A stretch of DNA of 64,000 nt from Syngnathus acus (taxonomy: Eukaryota; Chordata; Actinopteri; Syngnathiformes; Syngnathidae), in the NCBI RefSeq assembly GCF_901709675.1, contig NC_051087.1, positions 9,140,884 to 9,204,883 of the forward strand, in the 5' to 3' direction. A program made the position numbers and the translations under genes. Below are positions 1 to 11,321 of the stretch, piece by piece (positions within the stretch are counted from its first letter, which is position 1; each line of letters starts with the position of its first letter). The notes under the pieces are model-generated. The model worked only from the letters and a program-made list of their open reading frames with translations. It ran no database searches and was not told the origin of the DNA.

Positions 1-38
1 ATGGATGGAAAGATAGAAAGTAATGTTTATCTACTCAC

Positions 39-3000
39 AGCTAAATACAGCATTGTGTACATCGCAAAAGAGGCATGCCCGGAGAAGAAGGACTTTCTAT
101 ATTGAGAGAAAAATAGAATTAGGATATCTTTGACAAATACAATTTGGAAATATATTAAAAGAAAATTACTCTGTGTCACGTGTTTGAAACACTGATGTGC
201 TGATGAGTTGGGTGGAAGGACGGGTGGACGGATGGGTAACTGGGTTGGCTGTTTGGATGGATGGATGGATGGATGGATGGATGGATGGATGGATGGATGG
301 ATGGATGGAAGGATGGATGGATGGATGGATGGATGGATGGATGGATGGATAGACGGACGGACGGAGTGATGTGACACCGGCGTTTTGGTGTGTATATTAG
401 GGAATGAGCTGAAGCTGACAGCAGCTTGTTTGTGAGTGTGCCCATTGTGTTCGTTATGTTACTCTTCTACTGGTGACTGTTTCCTACATGCAAAGAAAAG
501 GATAACAAGCAATGAATTGAGATCAAATGGGAAGGATGGTGGTCTGGACAAGCAGATGAAGGTTGTAGATGGATCCATAACTCACACACCTGGCCTCTTC
601 TATAGAGCGGTAGTCAGTATTGTGGCATCTGACAGACTCCAAGTAAGCTCCTTCCGTGCAGTTGAGTGACGCGTAGGTGACACCACACACAGACAAGAAG
701 TGCGGCCGCAGTCGGCCAATGCACAGCTTGGCCACGTTTGTTAGGGATTGGCCGACGCAGCAGCCGAACAGGAAGGAGCCCAACTCCTTGTAGAGACTAG
801 ACACGTACTTGTTCCTGACAAAGGCTTTGGAGTTGACGCCTTGGAAGTGCACACGGTAACATTCCCCTACAGTGATCTGCGGATGGACATGTGGTCACAA
901 CCACCGAGTTCAGAATCCAAATGAATTCAACGCAGTACTCACCCCGAGTCCCGTGATAAGGAGACCGCCAGCAATGAGCAGTTTGTCTGGTATGGCCTCA
1001 GACTGCAGATGTGGGTAGGCAATGCTGCTGTCTCCGCAAATGAAACCTCTGGTGTATGGTCTGACAGCCTTTAGCTCACTTAAAAAGAAAGGGGTGGAAA
1101 CTGAGGGGGAAGAGGAGTGTGTTTATGATTAATGCTCAAATACTCAAACACTCATTCTTTCAGGATCATTCTGCAACAAAACACATTCTTTCACATTTTG
1201 GTATTTTATGTCATTTTTTGACGCAGTGGTGAAACCTATTATTATTAGTAGTAGTATTATCATTATTGTTGTTTTTATTATTAGTAGTATTATTATTGTT
1301 GTTGTTTTTATTATTATTATTTTTATTATTACAAAAAAATCTGTGAGTCCACCGTTTGCCTTTCATACAACAGGCCCAGATTTCACACTAAGTATTATGT
1401 TTGTCAGAAAAAAAATTGACAAGATCACCATTATTTCACTATTATCAGTTTTTGTGACATTTAAGTTTGGTGGTATGCTATGAGATTTTTCTAATTTATA
1501 ATAGATGCCTCGGTGCAGTAAAGGTTGGCAAAACACTGGCCTCGTGGTTGTCGCTGAAGAAACTCAGTCATTCTACCATTAAGAAGAATGTGAAGGTCAC
1601 AAGATGACTCCAGAGGGATTGAAGGAATTAAACCAAATGTTCTTGTTCCCTGACTAACCTTTATGTGCACAATTTCGAAAGGTTTCACTAGAATGGGGTT
1701 ACAGCGCAAGAGCAGAACAGAAGAGCGGCTTGTTTGTGACTTGAGCTCAACTCTTCCCCGCAAAACAAAAGAGTGAATTCTGAAACAAACCAGAGCCAGA
1801 AGCAGCCTGACACTGCCTACCCAACACTCATTTCCCCCGATACCCCTCTCTGCCTCACGGCTCACACTCCTGCACGGAGACACTGGAGGCAACTCGACAG
1901 GCAAAAATGCACAACATGTTGTCCTCTGCACGTTTAAGTCAAGGGTTAAAACACACTACCTCTCCAGCCAGCAAGTGTGTGCTGATTAACCATTGCATAA
2001 CCTCTTCCTGTCACTGTGAGGGACAGTGACACAAGCGCGCCTGCACGGACATGGGGATCCTACATATTTATTTATAGCGAATGCAATTCCCCGATTCCTC
2101 GCCAACTCTGCTCTACCCTGAGAACAAGTGGTTGCTATAGAAACAGTTGAATTCCCTGGGCAATGCACGAAACAGCTGGCACAGGCAGAGAGCTTGAGAG
2201 TGTGCAGGGGTGGGAAACAAGAGTCTTAGATGTGCATAAATTGAGTGAAAAAAAGTTTTTGGTGATATTTTTCTTTTGGATTACAAGTCTTCAAGTGAAA
2301 TCACCATACTAAAACAGCAGCTGCTAACTTATGTAATGACAAAATGTGGAAAACAAAATGGAACCTCCAGACACCAAAACATAAATGAATCAATGAACTT
2401 CAAAATATAAAGGTACGCACTTTGTACCACAATGTGGCCTTGGGAAGGATTAGGAGGCTATTTTGACATATGATTATTTTAGCGATCAGGGACTATTAGG
2501 TTGTCATCATCATCATCTTTCGGAACACCATTCAGACGCTTGAGGACTGCATGGCATGTAGAATAGAATACTTTATGGTACATCTTGTTGTTGTGAAGCA
2601 AGATCAAATGAAATTTGTATTAAGAACCCGTGTTATCTAATTAGTAGGAAGTCAGTTGTGAACATTTTTAGCTGTTTAACACATGCACTAATATAAATTT
2701 AAGGTTATGTAAATGCCATAGTAAAAGGAATCATTCCAAGGTTTTATATTTACACGAATAGAATAGAAGTTAGTCTTTTGTGCAAAAGAGTCAATTTCAC
2801 ATTGAATTAAATGGTTTTGTGGAATCAAGTAGTAAATTAATCCCAGACACTTAAACAGTGTCTGGTAAATTCCAGTGACATATAGGCAAAACAATTAAAT
2901 GTTCTTTCTTAATGGATGGCAAAAAAGTTACACATTAGACTTTTTTCTTTTTCGTGTGCACTTTACATGCAGTCTTACACTAAAAGCACTTACAAACTTA

Positions 3001-3274
3001 CCCAGCACCATAGGAAAATAAAAGGGAACATTTATACAGCCTTCACGTCCAGAGTGGACTACATACATTTCTTATTATCTATTATTTCAAGATTTAGCTC
3101 ACTCCAATTGTTCCTCAGAAGAAGAAAAAAACTTTGAAAAAATCTTAAAAAGTTGAAAAGATGGACATTATATTCACCTAAAAAAAGGCACAGGACGTCT
3201 GAACATACGAGAAGCTTCTTTGTGAATGAAGCCTGCCCAGTTTGTTTCGGTTTATTGGCGCTGCTGTTTTCCAT
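39..3274 (-). CDS. Phospholipid phosphatase, PLPP2/PLPP3 type (5' four coding exons; gene runs off the left edge)
   Basis: Integral-membrane lipid phosphatase that dephosphorylates phosphatidate, LPA and S1P on the outer or luminal face. Exons in transcript order: 3178-3274 (start ATG at 3274), 943-1100, 590-876, 39-96; phases 1, 0 and 2 join without a break. Exon 1 gives a short N-tail and TM1 ([13 protein letters not shown]). Exon 2 carries the family block RPYTRGF. Exon 3 has the C1 phosphatase motif K-x6-RP (KLCIGRLRP) and an N-glycosylation site (NCT). Exon 4 has the C2 motif SGH in [10 protein letters not shown], closer to PLPP3 than to PLPP1/2 as I remember them. The C3 motif and last TMs lie beyond position 1. 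Synteny with human 19p13 would favour PLPP2, so the paralogue is left open. An in-frame ATG lies upstream (3374-3376), so the start is only probable. Confidence 0.86.
245..355. repeat. (TGGA)n tetranucleotide microsatellite
   Basis: About 25 near-perfect TGGA units with a few G/A changes, inside an intron of the PLPP gene. It produces spurious His-Pro-Ser reading frames. Such tails commonly end teleost SINE/L2 copies, but no SINE head is visible next to it. Confidence 0.95.
1101..3177. other. Intron 1 of the PLPP gene
   Basis: No further exon is needed here because exon 1 (phase 1) joins exon 2 in frame. It holds an (ATT)-rich stretch at about 1235-1335 and an unexplained 146-codon minus-strand frame at 1491-1931 with no recognised motif. 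Confidence 0.6.
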
Positions 3275-3679
3275 CCCCGCTGCTGCTGCCAGTGGCGAGG
3301 CGCTCTTCCCTTTGGGTCGGATGGGTTGGCGCTCTGGGCTCACATGAGCGCGCTGCGGACCCAACTGATCCAGCATTTCAAAACACAAAGTGAACTGAGC
3401 AACTTCCCATTAACAAGTTTATCGAGCCACAAATGCGAAGATATCATTGACGCCGAGCAACTACTTTATGACGACTTCTAATCGCCTGCAAAACTCGTTC
3501 AAACGGGCAACGAGGCCTTGATGAACAACGTCATGTTCAAAAGTATGCAATGCGTATTGCGAAATATTTCACGCTCTCTGTCTTTGCCATTGTGTCATAG
3601 TGCGCGCATCCTTTTGAGGGTCGCACACTGCTGGAGCTGCTGCAGCTCACTCCGGGCGAAAGGCTGACAATAGTGTTGG

Positions 3680-4065
3680 CTCGTGAGTGAACGATGGGTT
3701 TAAAAGAACGAATCTTTCAGTGAACGAGAATGACCGAATCACTTCCTAAAGTGATTCGTTCTTTTTTCAGTTCATATGACTTCAACCAGTAGGTGTCAGT
3801 AATGCCCATTGAAGCTGGTGCCACCTCGCCGTAAAACAAAACGAAGAAGAAAATGACGTAACTTCCTGTTCCCGAACGAGTCGTGAATTGCATTTTCCGT
3901 TCATCAACTGAACGGATCTCTGAGTGAACGAGTCAGTGATTTGTATTTCCAGTTCATCGCGAGAACGGATCAGTGAGGGAACAAATCCTGACTTTCCCGT
4001 TCGCGAACGAGTTAATGTGTGAACTGCCTTCCCGTGCATCAACGGATCAGTCAGTGAATGTGTTG
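3680..4065. repeat. Degenerate repeat made of GTGAACGA/TCGTTC words
   Basis: Short motifs such as GTGAACGAG, GAACGGATC and their complements recur more than ten times in both orientations. The same words form the long terminal inverted repeats of the element at 7745-8376, so this looks like a decayed, rearranged relative. Confidence 0.6.
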
Positions 4066-4494
4066 CGTCTCCTGGCGTGAACTATGTAAGCCAGAATGTC
4101 GATTTACAATTTGCCAAGGAAAGAAAGAACCACTCACTGAAACACCGCTTCTTTTATGCGCGTTTTCTCCAAGCTAACGGCCAACTTTATTGCATGAAGG
4201 GATGCCCCGCTATGCAACAACGGGGAGATTATGCTTCTCTTTGGGTAATCCTGATTTTATAACACTTGTAGTAGTTTTTAAATAACGTGTATGCATATAT
4301 AAGCCTAAATATTGTTATCCAATATATCTACTGCAATTTCACGTTGGATTGCTTGTTTGAAATTTACTTTTATTATTATTTTAATAAACATTTATGTTAA
4401 AACTTGTCTGGTGTTTTATTCCTTGTTTTTATATTTGCCAATTAAAACATAAAAATCAAACATTTGGTTAACTGCTTTATATGACAACATGTGT

Positions 4495-4565
4495 AGGTAC
4501 ACCTCATGGACACTTCAATAGGTGCACTACACGAGGTAAAAAAAAAGAAGAATAAATAAATAAAG
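4495..4565. repeat. Left arm of an inverted repeat that brackets the satellite island
   Basis: Reads GGTACACCTCATGGACAC followed by CACTACACGAGG, an A-run and AATAAATAAATAA. The reverse complement, with few differences, is found at about 7843-7928, on the far side of the tandem array. Confidence 0.75.
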
Positions 4566-4604
4566 GGTTAATTGCACAATGAAAACATATTTTCTCGCAC
4601 CTGG

Positions 4605-4690
4605 GATTGAACCAAGATCTTATTGAGCAAGAGCCCATGTCACTAACCAGTCGGCTGTTTCGACATGACAGGCTATGGTCGGATGCACTG
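4605..4690 (-). repeat. tRNA-like (SINE head) sequence, left copy
   Basis: On the minus strand it shows a box A-like CAGCCGACTGGTTAGTG and a box B-like GGTTCAATCCC at pol III spacing. A second copy in the same orientation sits at 7640-7715. No complete tRNA cloverleaf is formed, so it is read as a SINE-type head or tRNA relic. Confidence 0.55.
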
Positions 4691-4861
4691 TTTTGTACTA
4701 GTGATGTGCATCACAAGTCCCGTGAGTGAAAAGTGCCACACCCGCCCTCACCCCCACCTCCTGATTGGCTGTTTGAGTTGTGACATCACTTGGACACTCC
4801 ATTAGGTACACTGCCATTTTCAAGAGTACCTAATAACAGGCCACTTTATTAGGGAAATATC

Positions 4862-7446
4862 ATGGTCAAAGGTCACAGGTGTCAAGCTCTAGTCCTCGGG
4901 GCCGCGTTCCAACATGTTTTCCAAGTGACCCTCGTTAAGCGCACCTGCGTGAAAAGTTTTAGCTACTTTCACGTTCTGAAGGAGCTAAAACTTTTCACGC
5001 AGGTGCGCTTAACGAGGGAATCACACGGACACTCCATTAGGTACACCGCCATTTTCAAGTGTACCTAATAACAGGCCACTTTATTAGGGAAATATCATGG
5101 TCAAAGGTCACAGGTGTCAAGCTCTAGTCCTCGGGGCCGCGTTCCAACATGTTTTCCAAGTGACCCTCGTTAAGCGCACCTGCGTGAAAAGTTTTAGCTA
5201 CTTTCACGTTCTGAAGGAGCTAAAACTTTTCACGCAGGTGCGCTTAACGAGGGAATCACACGGACACTCCATTAGGTACACCGCCATTTTCAAGTGTACC
5301 TAATAACAGGCCACTTTATTAGGGAAATATCATGGTCAAAGGTCACAGGTGTCAAGCTCTAGTCCTCGGGGCCGCGTTCCAACATGTTTTCCAAGTGACC
5401 CTCGTTAAGCGCACCTGCGTGAAAAGTTTTAGCTACTTTCACGTTCTGAAGGAGCTAAAACTTTTCACGCAGGTGCGCTTAACGAGGGAATCACACGGAC
5501 ACTCCATTAGGTACACCGCCATTTTCAAGTGTACCTAATAACAGGCCACTTTATTAGGGAAATATCATGGTCAAAGGTCACAGGTGTCAAGCTCTAGTCC
5601 TCGGGGCCGCGTTCCAACATGTTTTCCAAGTGACCCTCGTTAAGCGCACCTGCGTGAAAAGTTTTAGCTACTTTCACGTTCTGAAGGAGCTAAAACTTTT
5701 CATGCAGGTGCGCTTAACGAGGGAATCACACGGACACTCCATTAGGTACACCGCCATTTTCAAGTGTACCTAATAACAGGCCACTTTATTAGGGAAATAT
5801 CATGGTCAAAGGTCACAGGTGTCAAGCTCTAGTCCTCGGGGCCGCGTTCCAACATGTTTTCCAAGTGACCCTCGTTAAGCGCACCTGCGTGAAAAGTTTT
5901 AGCTACTTTCACGTTCTGAAGGAGCTAAAACTTTTCACGCAGGTGCGCTTAACGAGGGAATCACACGGACACTCCCTTAGGTACACCGCCATTTTCAAGT
6001 GTACCTAATAACAGGCCACTTTATTAGGGAAATATCATGGTCAAAGGTCACAGGTGTCAAGCTCTAGTCCTCGGGGCCGCGTTCCAACATGTTTTCCAAG
6101 TGACCCTCGTTAAGCGCACCTGCGTGAAAAGTTTTAGCTACTTTCACGTTCTGAAGGAGCTAAAACTTTTCACGCAGGTGCGCTTAACGAGGGAATCACA
6201 CGGACACTCCATTAGGTACACCGCCATTTTCAAGTGTACCTAATAACAGGCCACTTTATTAGGGAAATATCATGGTCAAAGGTCACAGGTGTCAAGCTCT
6301 AGTCCTCGGGGCCGCGTTCCAACATGTTTTCCAAGTGACCCTCGTTAAGCGCACCTGCGTGAAAAGTTTTAGCTACTTTCACGTTCTGAAGGAGCTAAAA
6401 CTTTTCACGCAGGTGCGCTTAACGAGGGAATCACACGGACACTCCATTAGGTACACCGCCATTTTCAAGTGTACCTAATAACAGGCCACTTTATTAGGGA
6501 AATATCATGGTCAAAGGTCACAGGTGTCAAGCTCTAGTCCTCGGGGCCGCGTTCCAACATGTTTTCCAAGTGACCCTCGTTAAGCGCACCTGCGTGAAAA
6601 GTTTTAGCTACTTTCACGTTCTGAAGGAGCTAAAACTTTTCATGCAGGTGCGCTTAACGAGGGAATCACACGGACACTCCATTAGGTACACCGCCATTTT
6701 CAAGTGTACCTAATAACAGGCCACTTTATTAGGGAAATATCATGGTCAAAGGTCACAGGTGTCAAGCTCTAGTCCTCGGGGCCGCGTTCCAACATGTTTT
6801 CCAAGTGACCCTCGTTAAGCGCACCTGCGTGAAAAGTTTTAGCTACTTTCACGTTCTGAAGGAGCTAAAACTTTTCACGCAGGTGCGCTTAACGAGGGAA
6901 TCACACGGACACTCCCTTAGGTACACCGCCATTTTCAAGTGTACCTAATAACAGGCCACTTTATTAGGGAAATATCATGGTCAAAGGTCACAGGTGTCAA
7001 GCTCTAGTCCTCGGGGCCGCGTTCCAACATGTTTTCCAAGTGACCCTCGTTAAGCGCACCTGCGTGAAAAGTTTTAGCTACTTTCACGTTCTGAAGGAGC
7101 TAAAACTTTTCACGCAGGTGCGCTTAACGAGGGAATCACACGGACACTCCATTAGGTACACCGCCATTTTCAAGTGTACCTAATAACAGGCCACTTTATT
7201 AGGGAAATATCATGGTCAAAGGTCACAGGTGTCAAGCTCTAGTCCTCGGGGCCGCGTTCCAACATGTTTTCCAAGTGACCCTCGTTAAGCGCACCTGCGT
7301 GAAAAGTTTTAGCCACTTTCACGTTCTGAAGGAGCTAAAACTTTTCACGCAGGTGCGCTTAACGAGGGAATCACACGGACACTCCATTAGGTACACCGCC
7401 ATTTTCAAGTGTACCTAATAACAGGCCACTTTATTAGGGAAATACA
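4862..7446. repeat. Tandem array: 11 units of 235 bp, each with a 36-bp-arm palindrome
   Basis: Units begin at 4862 and every 235 bp to 7212 and are almost identical. Each holds a perfect inverted repeat (arms CCCTCGTTAAG...TTTTAGCT, 36 bp each, 18-bp loop) next to a block beginning CAGGTGTCAAGCTCTAG, which resembles a hAT-type MITE end. Units 4 and 8 share one variant (CATGCAGGTG), units 5 and 9 another (CACTCCCTTAGG), so a 940-bp higher-order period exists. Each unit contains a 68-codon frame, but a stop in every unit and a period not divisible by three argue against protein coding. A diverged partial unit precedes the array at about 4720-4861. Confidence 0.97.
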
Positions 7447-7458
7447 CGAGGTGAATCT

Positions 7459-7525
7459 TGGAAAACATCTTGGAACGCGGCCCCGAGGACTAGAGCTTGA
7501 CACCTGTGACCTTTGACCATGATAT
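7459..7525. repeat. Inverted copy of the left part of the satellite unit
   Basis: CTTGGAAAACATCTTGG through GACCTTTGACCATGATAT is the reverse complement of the first part of the 235-bp unit (65 bp or more). It lies 15 bp after the last unit, so the final unit and this stub can pair. Confidence 0.9.
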
Positions 7526-7639
7526 TGGGGGCGGAGCCACCTTATGTATTTACACATAAATAATTGTATTTGTTTGCATATGGATACGCACACAAAGCGA
7601 GGTTCCAATTTGAAAAGGACATTTAGGTATAAGTTCACA

Positions 7640-7715
7640 CTCGGGGTCGAACCAAGTGCTCACTGAGTAAGAGCCCGTAACACTAACCAGTCGGCTATTT
7701 CGACCTAGCAGCCCG
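7640..7715 (-). repeat. tRNA-like (SINE head) sequence, right copy
   Basis: The minus strand reads a box A-like TAGCCGACTGGTTAGTG and a box B-like GGTTCGACCCC. It is a direct repeat of 4605-4690, including the adjoining CTGTTTTGTACTAGTGATG. Confidence 0.55.
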
Positions 7716-7744
7716 TCGTCGTCTGCACTGTTTTGTACTAGTGA

Positions 7745-8376
7745 TGTGCATTCCAGTTTTTTAAATGAACCGAATCATTAGAATCGTTTCACTCAAAAGA
7801 TTTGTTCAAAAGAATCGTTCACCGAATCGTTCGCTACACTTTCTTATTTATTTATTCTTTTTTTTTTTTTTTTTTTTTTTTTTTTCCTCGTGTAGTGTAC
7901 CTAATGAAGTGTCCATGAGGTGTACCTAATCACAGGCCACTTCATTAGGGAAAAAGCTAAGTGAAAGTGAAAAGTGCCACACCCGCCCTCACCCCCACTG
8001 ATTGGCTGTTTGATCTGTGATGTCACTCAGACACTCCATTAGGTACACCGCCATTTTCAGGTGTACCTAATCACAGGCCACTTCATTAGGGAAAAATCAT
8101 GGTCAAAGCTTAAATGAAAGTGATAAGTGACACACCCGCCCTCACCCCCACTTTCTGATTGGCTGTTTGATCTGTGACGTCATTCGGACACTCTATTAGG
8201 TACACCGCCACTTTCAGGTGTTCCTAATCACAGGCCACTTATTAGGGAAAAATCATGGTCAAAGCTTCACGGAAAGTGAAAAGGACTGGAAGTGAAAAGT
8301 TGAACGATTCGTTTGAACGAATCTTTTGAGTGAACTGATTCCAAAGATTCAGTTCACCTAAAAGAACTGGAATGCA
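7745..8376. mobile_element. Non-autonomous DNA element with about 75-bp terminal inverted repeats
   Basis: The left end GTGCATTCCAGTT...CACTCAAAAGATT is mirrored at the right end (AATCTTTTGAGTG...AACTGGAATGCAC). The interior has the poly(T) tail and two tandem, about 133-bp units (7960-8100, 8100-8265) related to the outer part of the 235-bp satellite unit. No transposase frame is present. The superfamily is not assigned. Confidence 0.7.
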
Positions 8377-8379
8377 CTC

Positions 8380-9325
8380 CGAAGTCAAGCGAATATAACA
8401 CTACTTCAGTGACACGTGAAGAGAGCCGTGAAGTCAAATCACCTGGAAAAGCAGAGGTTCTCAACGTGGGAGAATTGTTTTACTCATTGCATGCACTTTG
8501 TTGACATATCAGTTTCTCAAGTGACCCAAGGAAATTATAAGAAAATTGTCAGCACACCATCAGAAACAAAAAGTATGAATACTTAATGATCTCACCTCAA
8601 TTTACCAACAAATTGAGTTAAAATTTTAGGCCTGTGCAAGTAAACACCAAACCTGTAGCCATAAAAATCCAAGCGTTTGTTGTTTATGTTTTGTTTTGTT
8701 TAATGAATGCGCGGACAGTAATTGATTACAATTTGAAAACAGTTGTTGATTAAACACGAAGAAGGAAAAACACTATTATTGTTTAAGGAGTAAATAATTG
8801 ATTATATTTTACTGTCTGCTGCCAAGTCGGAATTTCAAATTATTGCAACGTTCTCAATTTGTTTTACTGGATAAATAAAGCTAAAAATAAAATGACTGAT
8901 TGTCCACTTAAATCTTTTGCGTGTAGAATCAATTCAACAACTTGTTCAACATCCTACAACAGACTGTCTTCGACTTCCTGTATTCGAGCACTGTTCTAAG
9001 GTAATGAGTGAGTCCACTCTCTTTGTACTGTAGTTATAGTGGTTTGAGCGCTAGGTGGCAGTAAAACCATGTTTTCTCTTCGGTTGAGTTTCACCATGGT
9101 TTGCCTCGTTGTCAATTAGTCGGCTCTTTAATCAGATTAAAAACTTTAGCCACAGAGAAAAAGACTTGTAAAAACCCGATTCGTAAGACTTCATAATGAT
9201 TACTAAAATGTGGACAAAAAAGCCCGCTATCTTGACCCAATTGGTCCCCAAGCAAAATTGTATCTGTGCCATTGATGAGCGAAGTAATACGAAAAGTTCT
9301 ACTCAGCGGAGGTAACTGAAAAAGG
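8380..9325. other. Intergenic, no feature recognised
   Basis: AT-rich sequence without a convincing exon, RNA gene or repeat boundary. Confidence 0.5.
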
Positions 9326-9329
9326 GTGC

Positions 9330-9330
<1 letters not shown>

Positions 9331-9368
<38 letters not shown>

Positions 9369-9394
9369 TGATAATAATAATAATAATAATAATA
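9331..9394. repeat. (AAT)n microsatellite
   Basis: About 20 ATA/AAT units with one GATGAT interruption. Confidence 0.95.
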
Positions 9395-9963
9395 TCTTGC
9401 TGACTGGCTGTCAATCTCATACTGCAATCAATCTCGGGTCAAATAAACTAGCCACAGTGGCAGTAAGTGACAGGAAAACTAACTTCTCTTTTGCTGACTG
9501 CCAAAAAGGTTTGCCGCATTGTGAAACAGATGCAGCAGTAGTGACTGAGACATCCGTGACTGCAAGGGTGAAAAGCAAAAGCGAGAACAGTGAAAAACCC
9601 AAACCTGTTAGGGTGGAATTTTTCTCCTCATTCTGCATTGAGACTGCAAAATGTATAACTGACATGTATATGCATATTTTGATATACAGTACTGTAAGTA
9701 ATAAAAAGTAAATGTCCTTTCAGCTCTCTCTCTCTCTCTCTCGCTTTATATCTATAAGATTTGTTGTTATCCCTTCCCAAAGATACAACCTTTGTTTTAT
9801 TTCACACATATATACACGTTCATTCAGTGTAAAGAGACTTGAGAAATCTGGGTGCATTTGTAGTATATTTCATGTGGTCAATTTCATGAGGTAACAAAAC
9901 CTTTTCATTTTTGCTTCTTGCACATGAGCACATGGATTTTCCTGATTGGCTGTCATACTTTCG

Positions 9964-9994
9964 TGTGTGCGTGTGTGTGCGTGTGCGTGCGTGC

Positions 9995-10032
<38 letters not shown>

Positions 10033-10045
10033 GTGTGTGTGTGTG
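9964..10045. repeat. (GT)n microsatellite with GC interruptions
   Basis: Roughly 80 bp of GTGTGC and GTGT units. Confidence 0.95.
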
Positions 10046-10313
10046 AGACATGCTGACTTCCACATCTCTACGTATCTATCACGCCCCCACACAAACCATC
10101 CCCACATGTTCCCATTATGCCCTTGTTTATTCTCTATTGTCACTCATGATACTTGAATTACCCAAGCATGTCATGTGTGATTACATCATCTGGAGCGTCA
10201 ATGGCACGATACCATTTCCACTTTTATAGTGCAAAATGTCTCAGGGGACTCCACATATGTGACGTGTGTTTGTGTGTGGGGGTCTGTGCGTGTGTTTATG
10301 TGTGTAACAAATA

Positions 10314-10427
10314 CAGTCAAACCTCGGTTTTCTATCGTCCCGGTTCTCGAACAAATCGGAATTCGAACGAAAAATTCGAGTTTTTGCTCCGGTTGTCGAA
10401 CAAAATTCGGAGGTCGAGGTTTGACTG
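10314..10427. mobile_element. 114-bp MITE, Tc1/mariner-like, TA target site
   Basis: Perfect terminal inverted repeat CAGTCAAACCTCG / CGAGGTTTGACTG, flanked on both sides by TA. The whole element is near-palindromic (GTTCTCGAAC, TTCGAACGAA). It has no coding capacity. Confidence 0.85.
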
Positions 10428-10584
10428 TAGTACAACAAATAGTACAATATGAAAGACGTCATAAAAGTGATTGTGGTTCACATTCACTCTCAGTTCTGAC
10501 ACTACCTCACATAACGGGAAACCCCTGATGTCACATTAACTCTTTAATATGATTGGATGACATGTGAAGCGAAACTGCGTTTTT

Positions 10585-10897
10585 GTTTTTGCCAAGATTG
10601 CGCGAGTCCTGGGTGTGCTGCGAGCGGGGAACACCCTGAACTGGTCGCCAGCCAAGTGCAGGGCACCCAGAGACGAACAAGCTCCCCACTCACACTCACG
10701 GGCAATTTGGGGTGCTCAATCGACCTACTACGAACGTTTTTTGGGTGTGGGAGGAAACCGGAGGACCCGGAATAAACCCACGCATGATTGGGGAGAACAT
10801 GAAAACTTCACACAGGGAGGGCCGGAGGTGGAATCGAACCTACACCCTCCGAATTGAGGCGGACGTGCTAACCAGAGTGCCCACATCCTCTGTACAC
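10585..10897 (-). mobile_element. SINE/L2-type retroelement copy, minus orientation
   Basis: Contains the teleost-wide block GGGTGTGGGAGGAAACCGG, GGGGAGAACATG and, at the right edge, GGTGGAATCGAACCT followed by TGCTAACCAGAGTGCCCAC. Read on the minus strand, that edge is a tRNA-like head (box A GTTAGCA, box B GGTTCGATTCC). It is the inverse of the copy at 15008-15345. Confidence 0.8.
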
Positions 10898-11321
10898 AAA
10901 AGCTGCTCAGTGTTTTCCCTACACCAGTGTTTTCGTAGTCGTTCTAGATTATTTTATTTGAAATGGGTTTTATTGTAGGTATACTTATTGAGTCATAGTT
11001 ATTGATTTGATGTGGCTTGCTGCTGTTATTTCCTTTATTCATCCATGGATTTTGCCTGGTTGAAAGTTTTGTTATTATTTTGTTTTATTCATGATTTAGT
11101 TTTACTGACAGATTAAAAAAAATTATGTGGATTTGGCCTTTGTTTTGGGTTATTTTGTTTCATTCGTTTATTTGAAAATTTGACAAGGTCACAGTTTTTA
11201 TATCTCTCTCTGTAGTTATTTGAGTATCGAAGGTGATGAGTGGAACCAGTTTCACTTCTTGCACTGTCTCTAAAAATATGTAGCGCTGCAGGCGGTTGCG
11301 AAATAGGGAGTCTCGGAAAGT

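Noticed and set aside
1491-1931. 146-codon minus-strand open frame
   Set aside because: Lies in intron 1 of the PLPP gene, whose flanking exons already join in phase; no motif, no splice support and no recognisable similarity.
4862-7418. Eleven identical 68-codon frames, one per satellite unit
   Set aside because: They are a by-product of the 235-bp repeat; the period is not a multiple of three, the stop is in every unit, there is no protein similarity and the frame crosses both palindrome arms.
4862-7446. CRISPR-like regular array
   Set aside because: The whole 235-bp unit repeats with no unique spacers, and the sequence is from a vertebrate.
7640-7715. A functional tRNA gene
   Set aside because: Box A and box B are present, but stems do not pair into a cloverleaf and the element is repeated with its flanks; it is better read as a SINE head.
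9397-9711. 104-codon plus-strand frame and overlapping 82-codon minus-strand frame
   Set aside because: Begins in the (AAT)n repeat; no splice context or family similarity on either strand.
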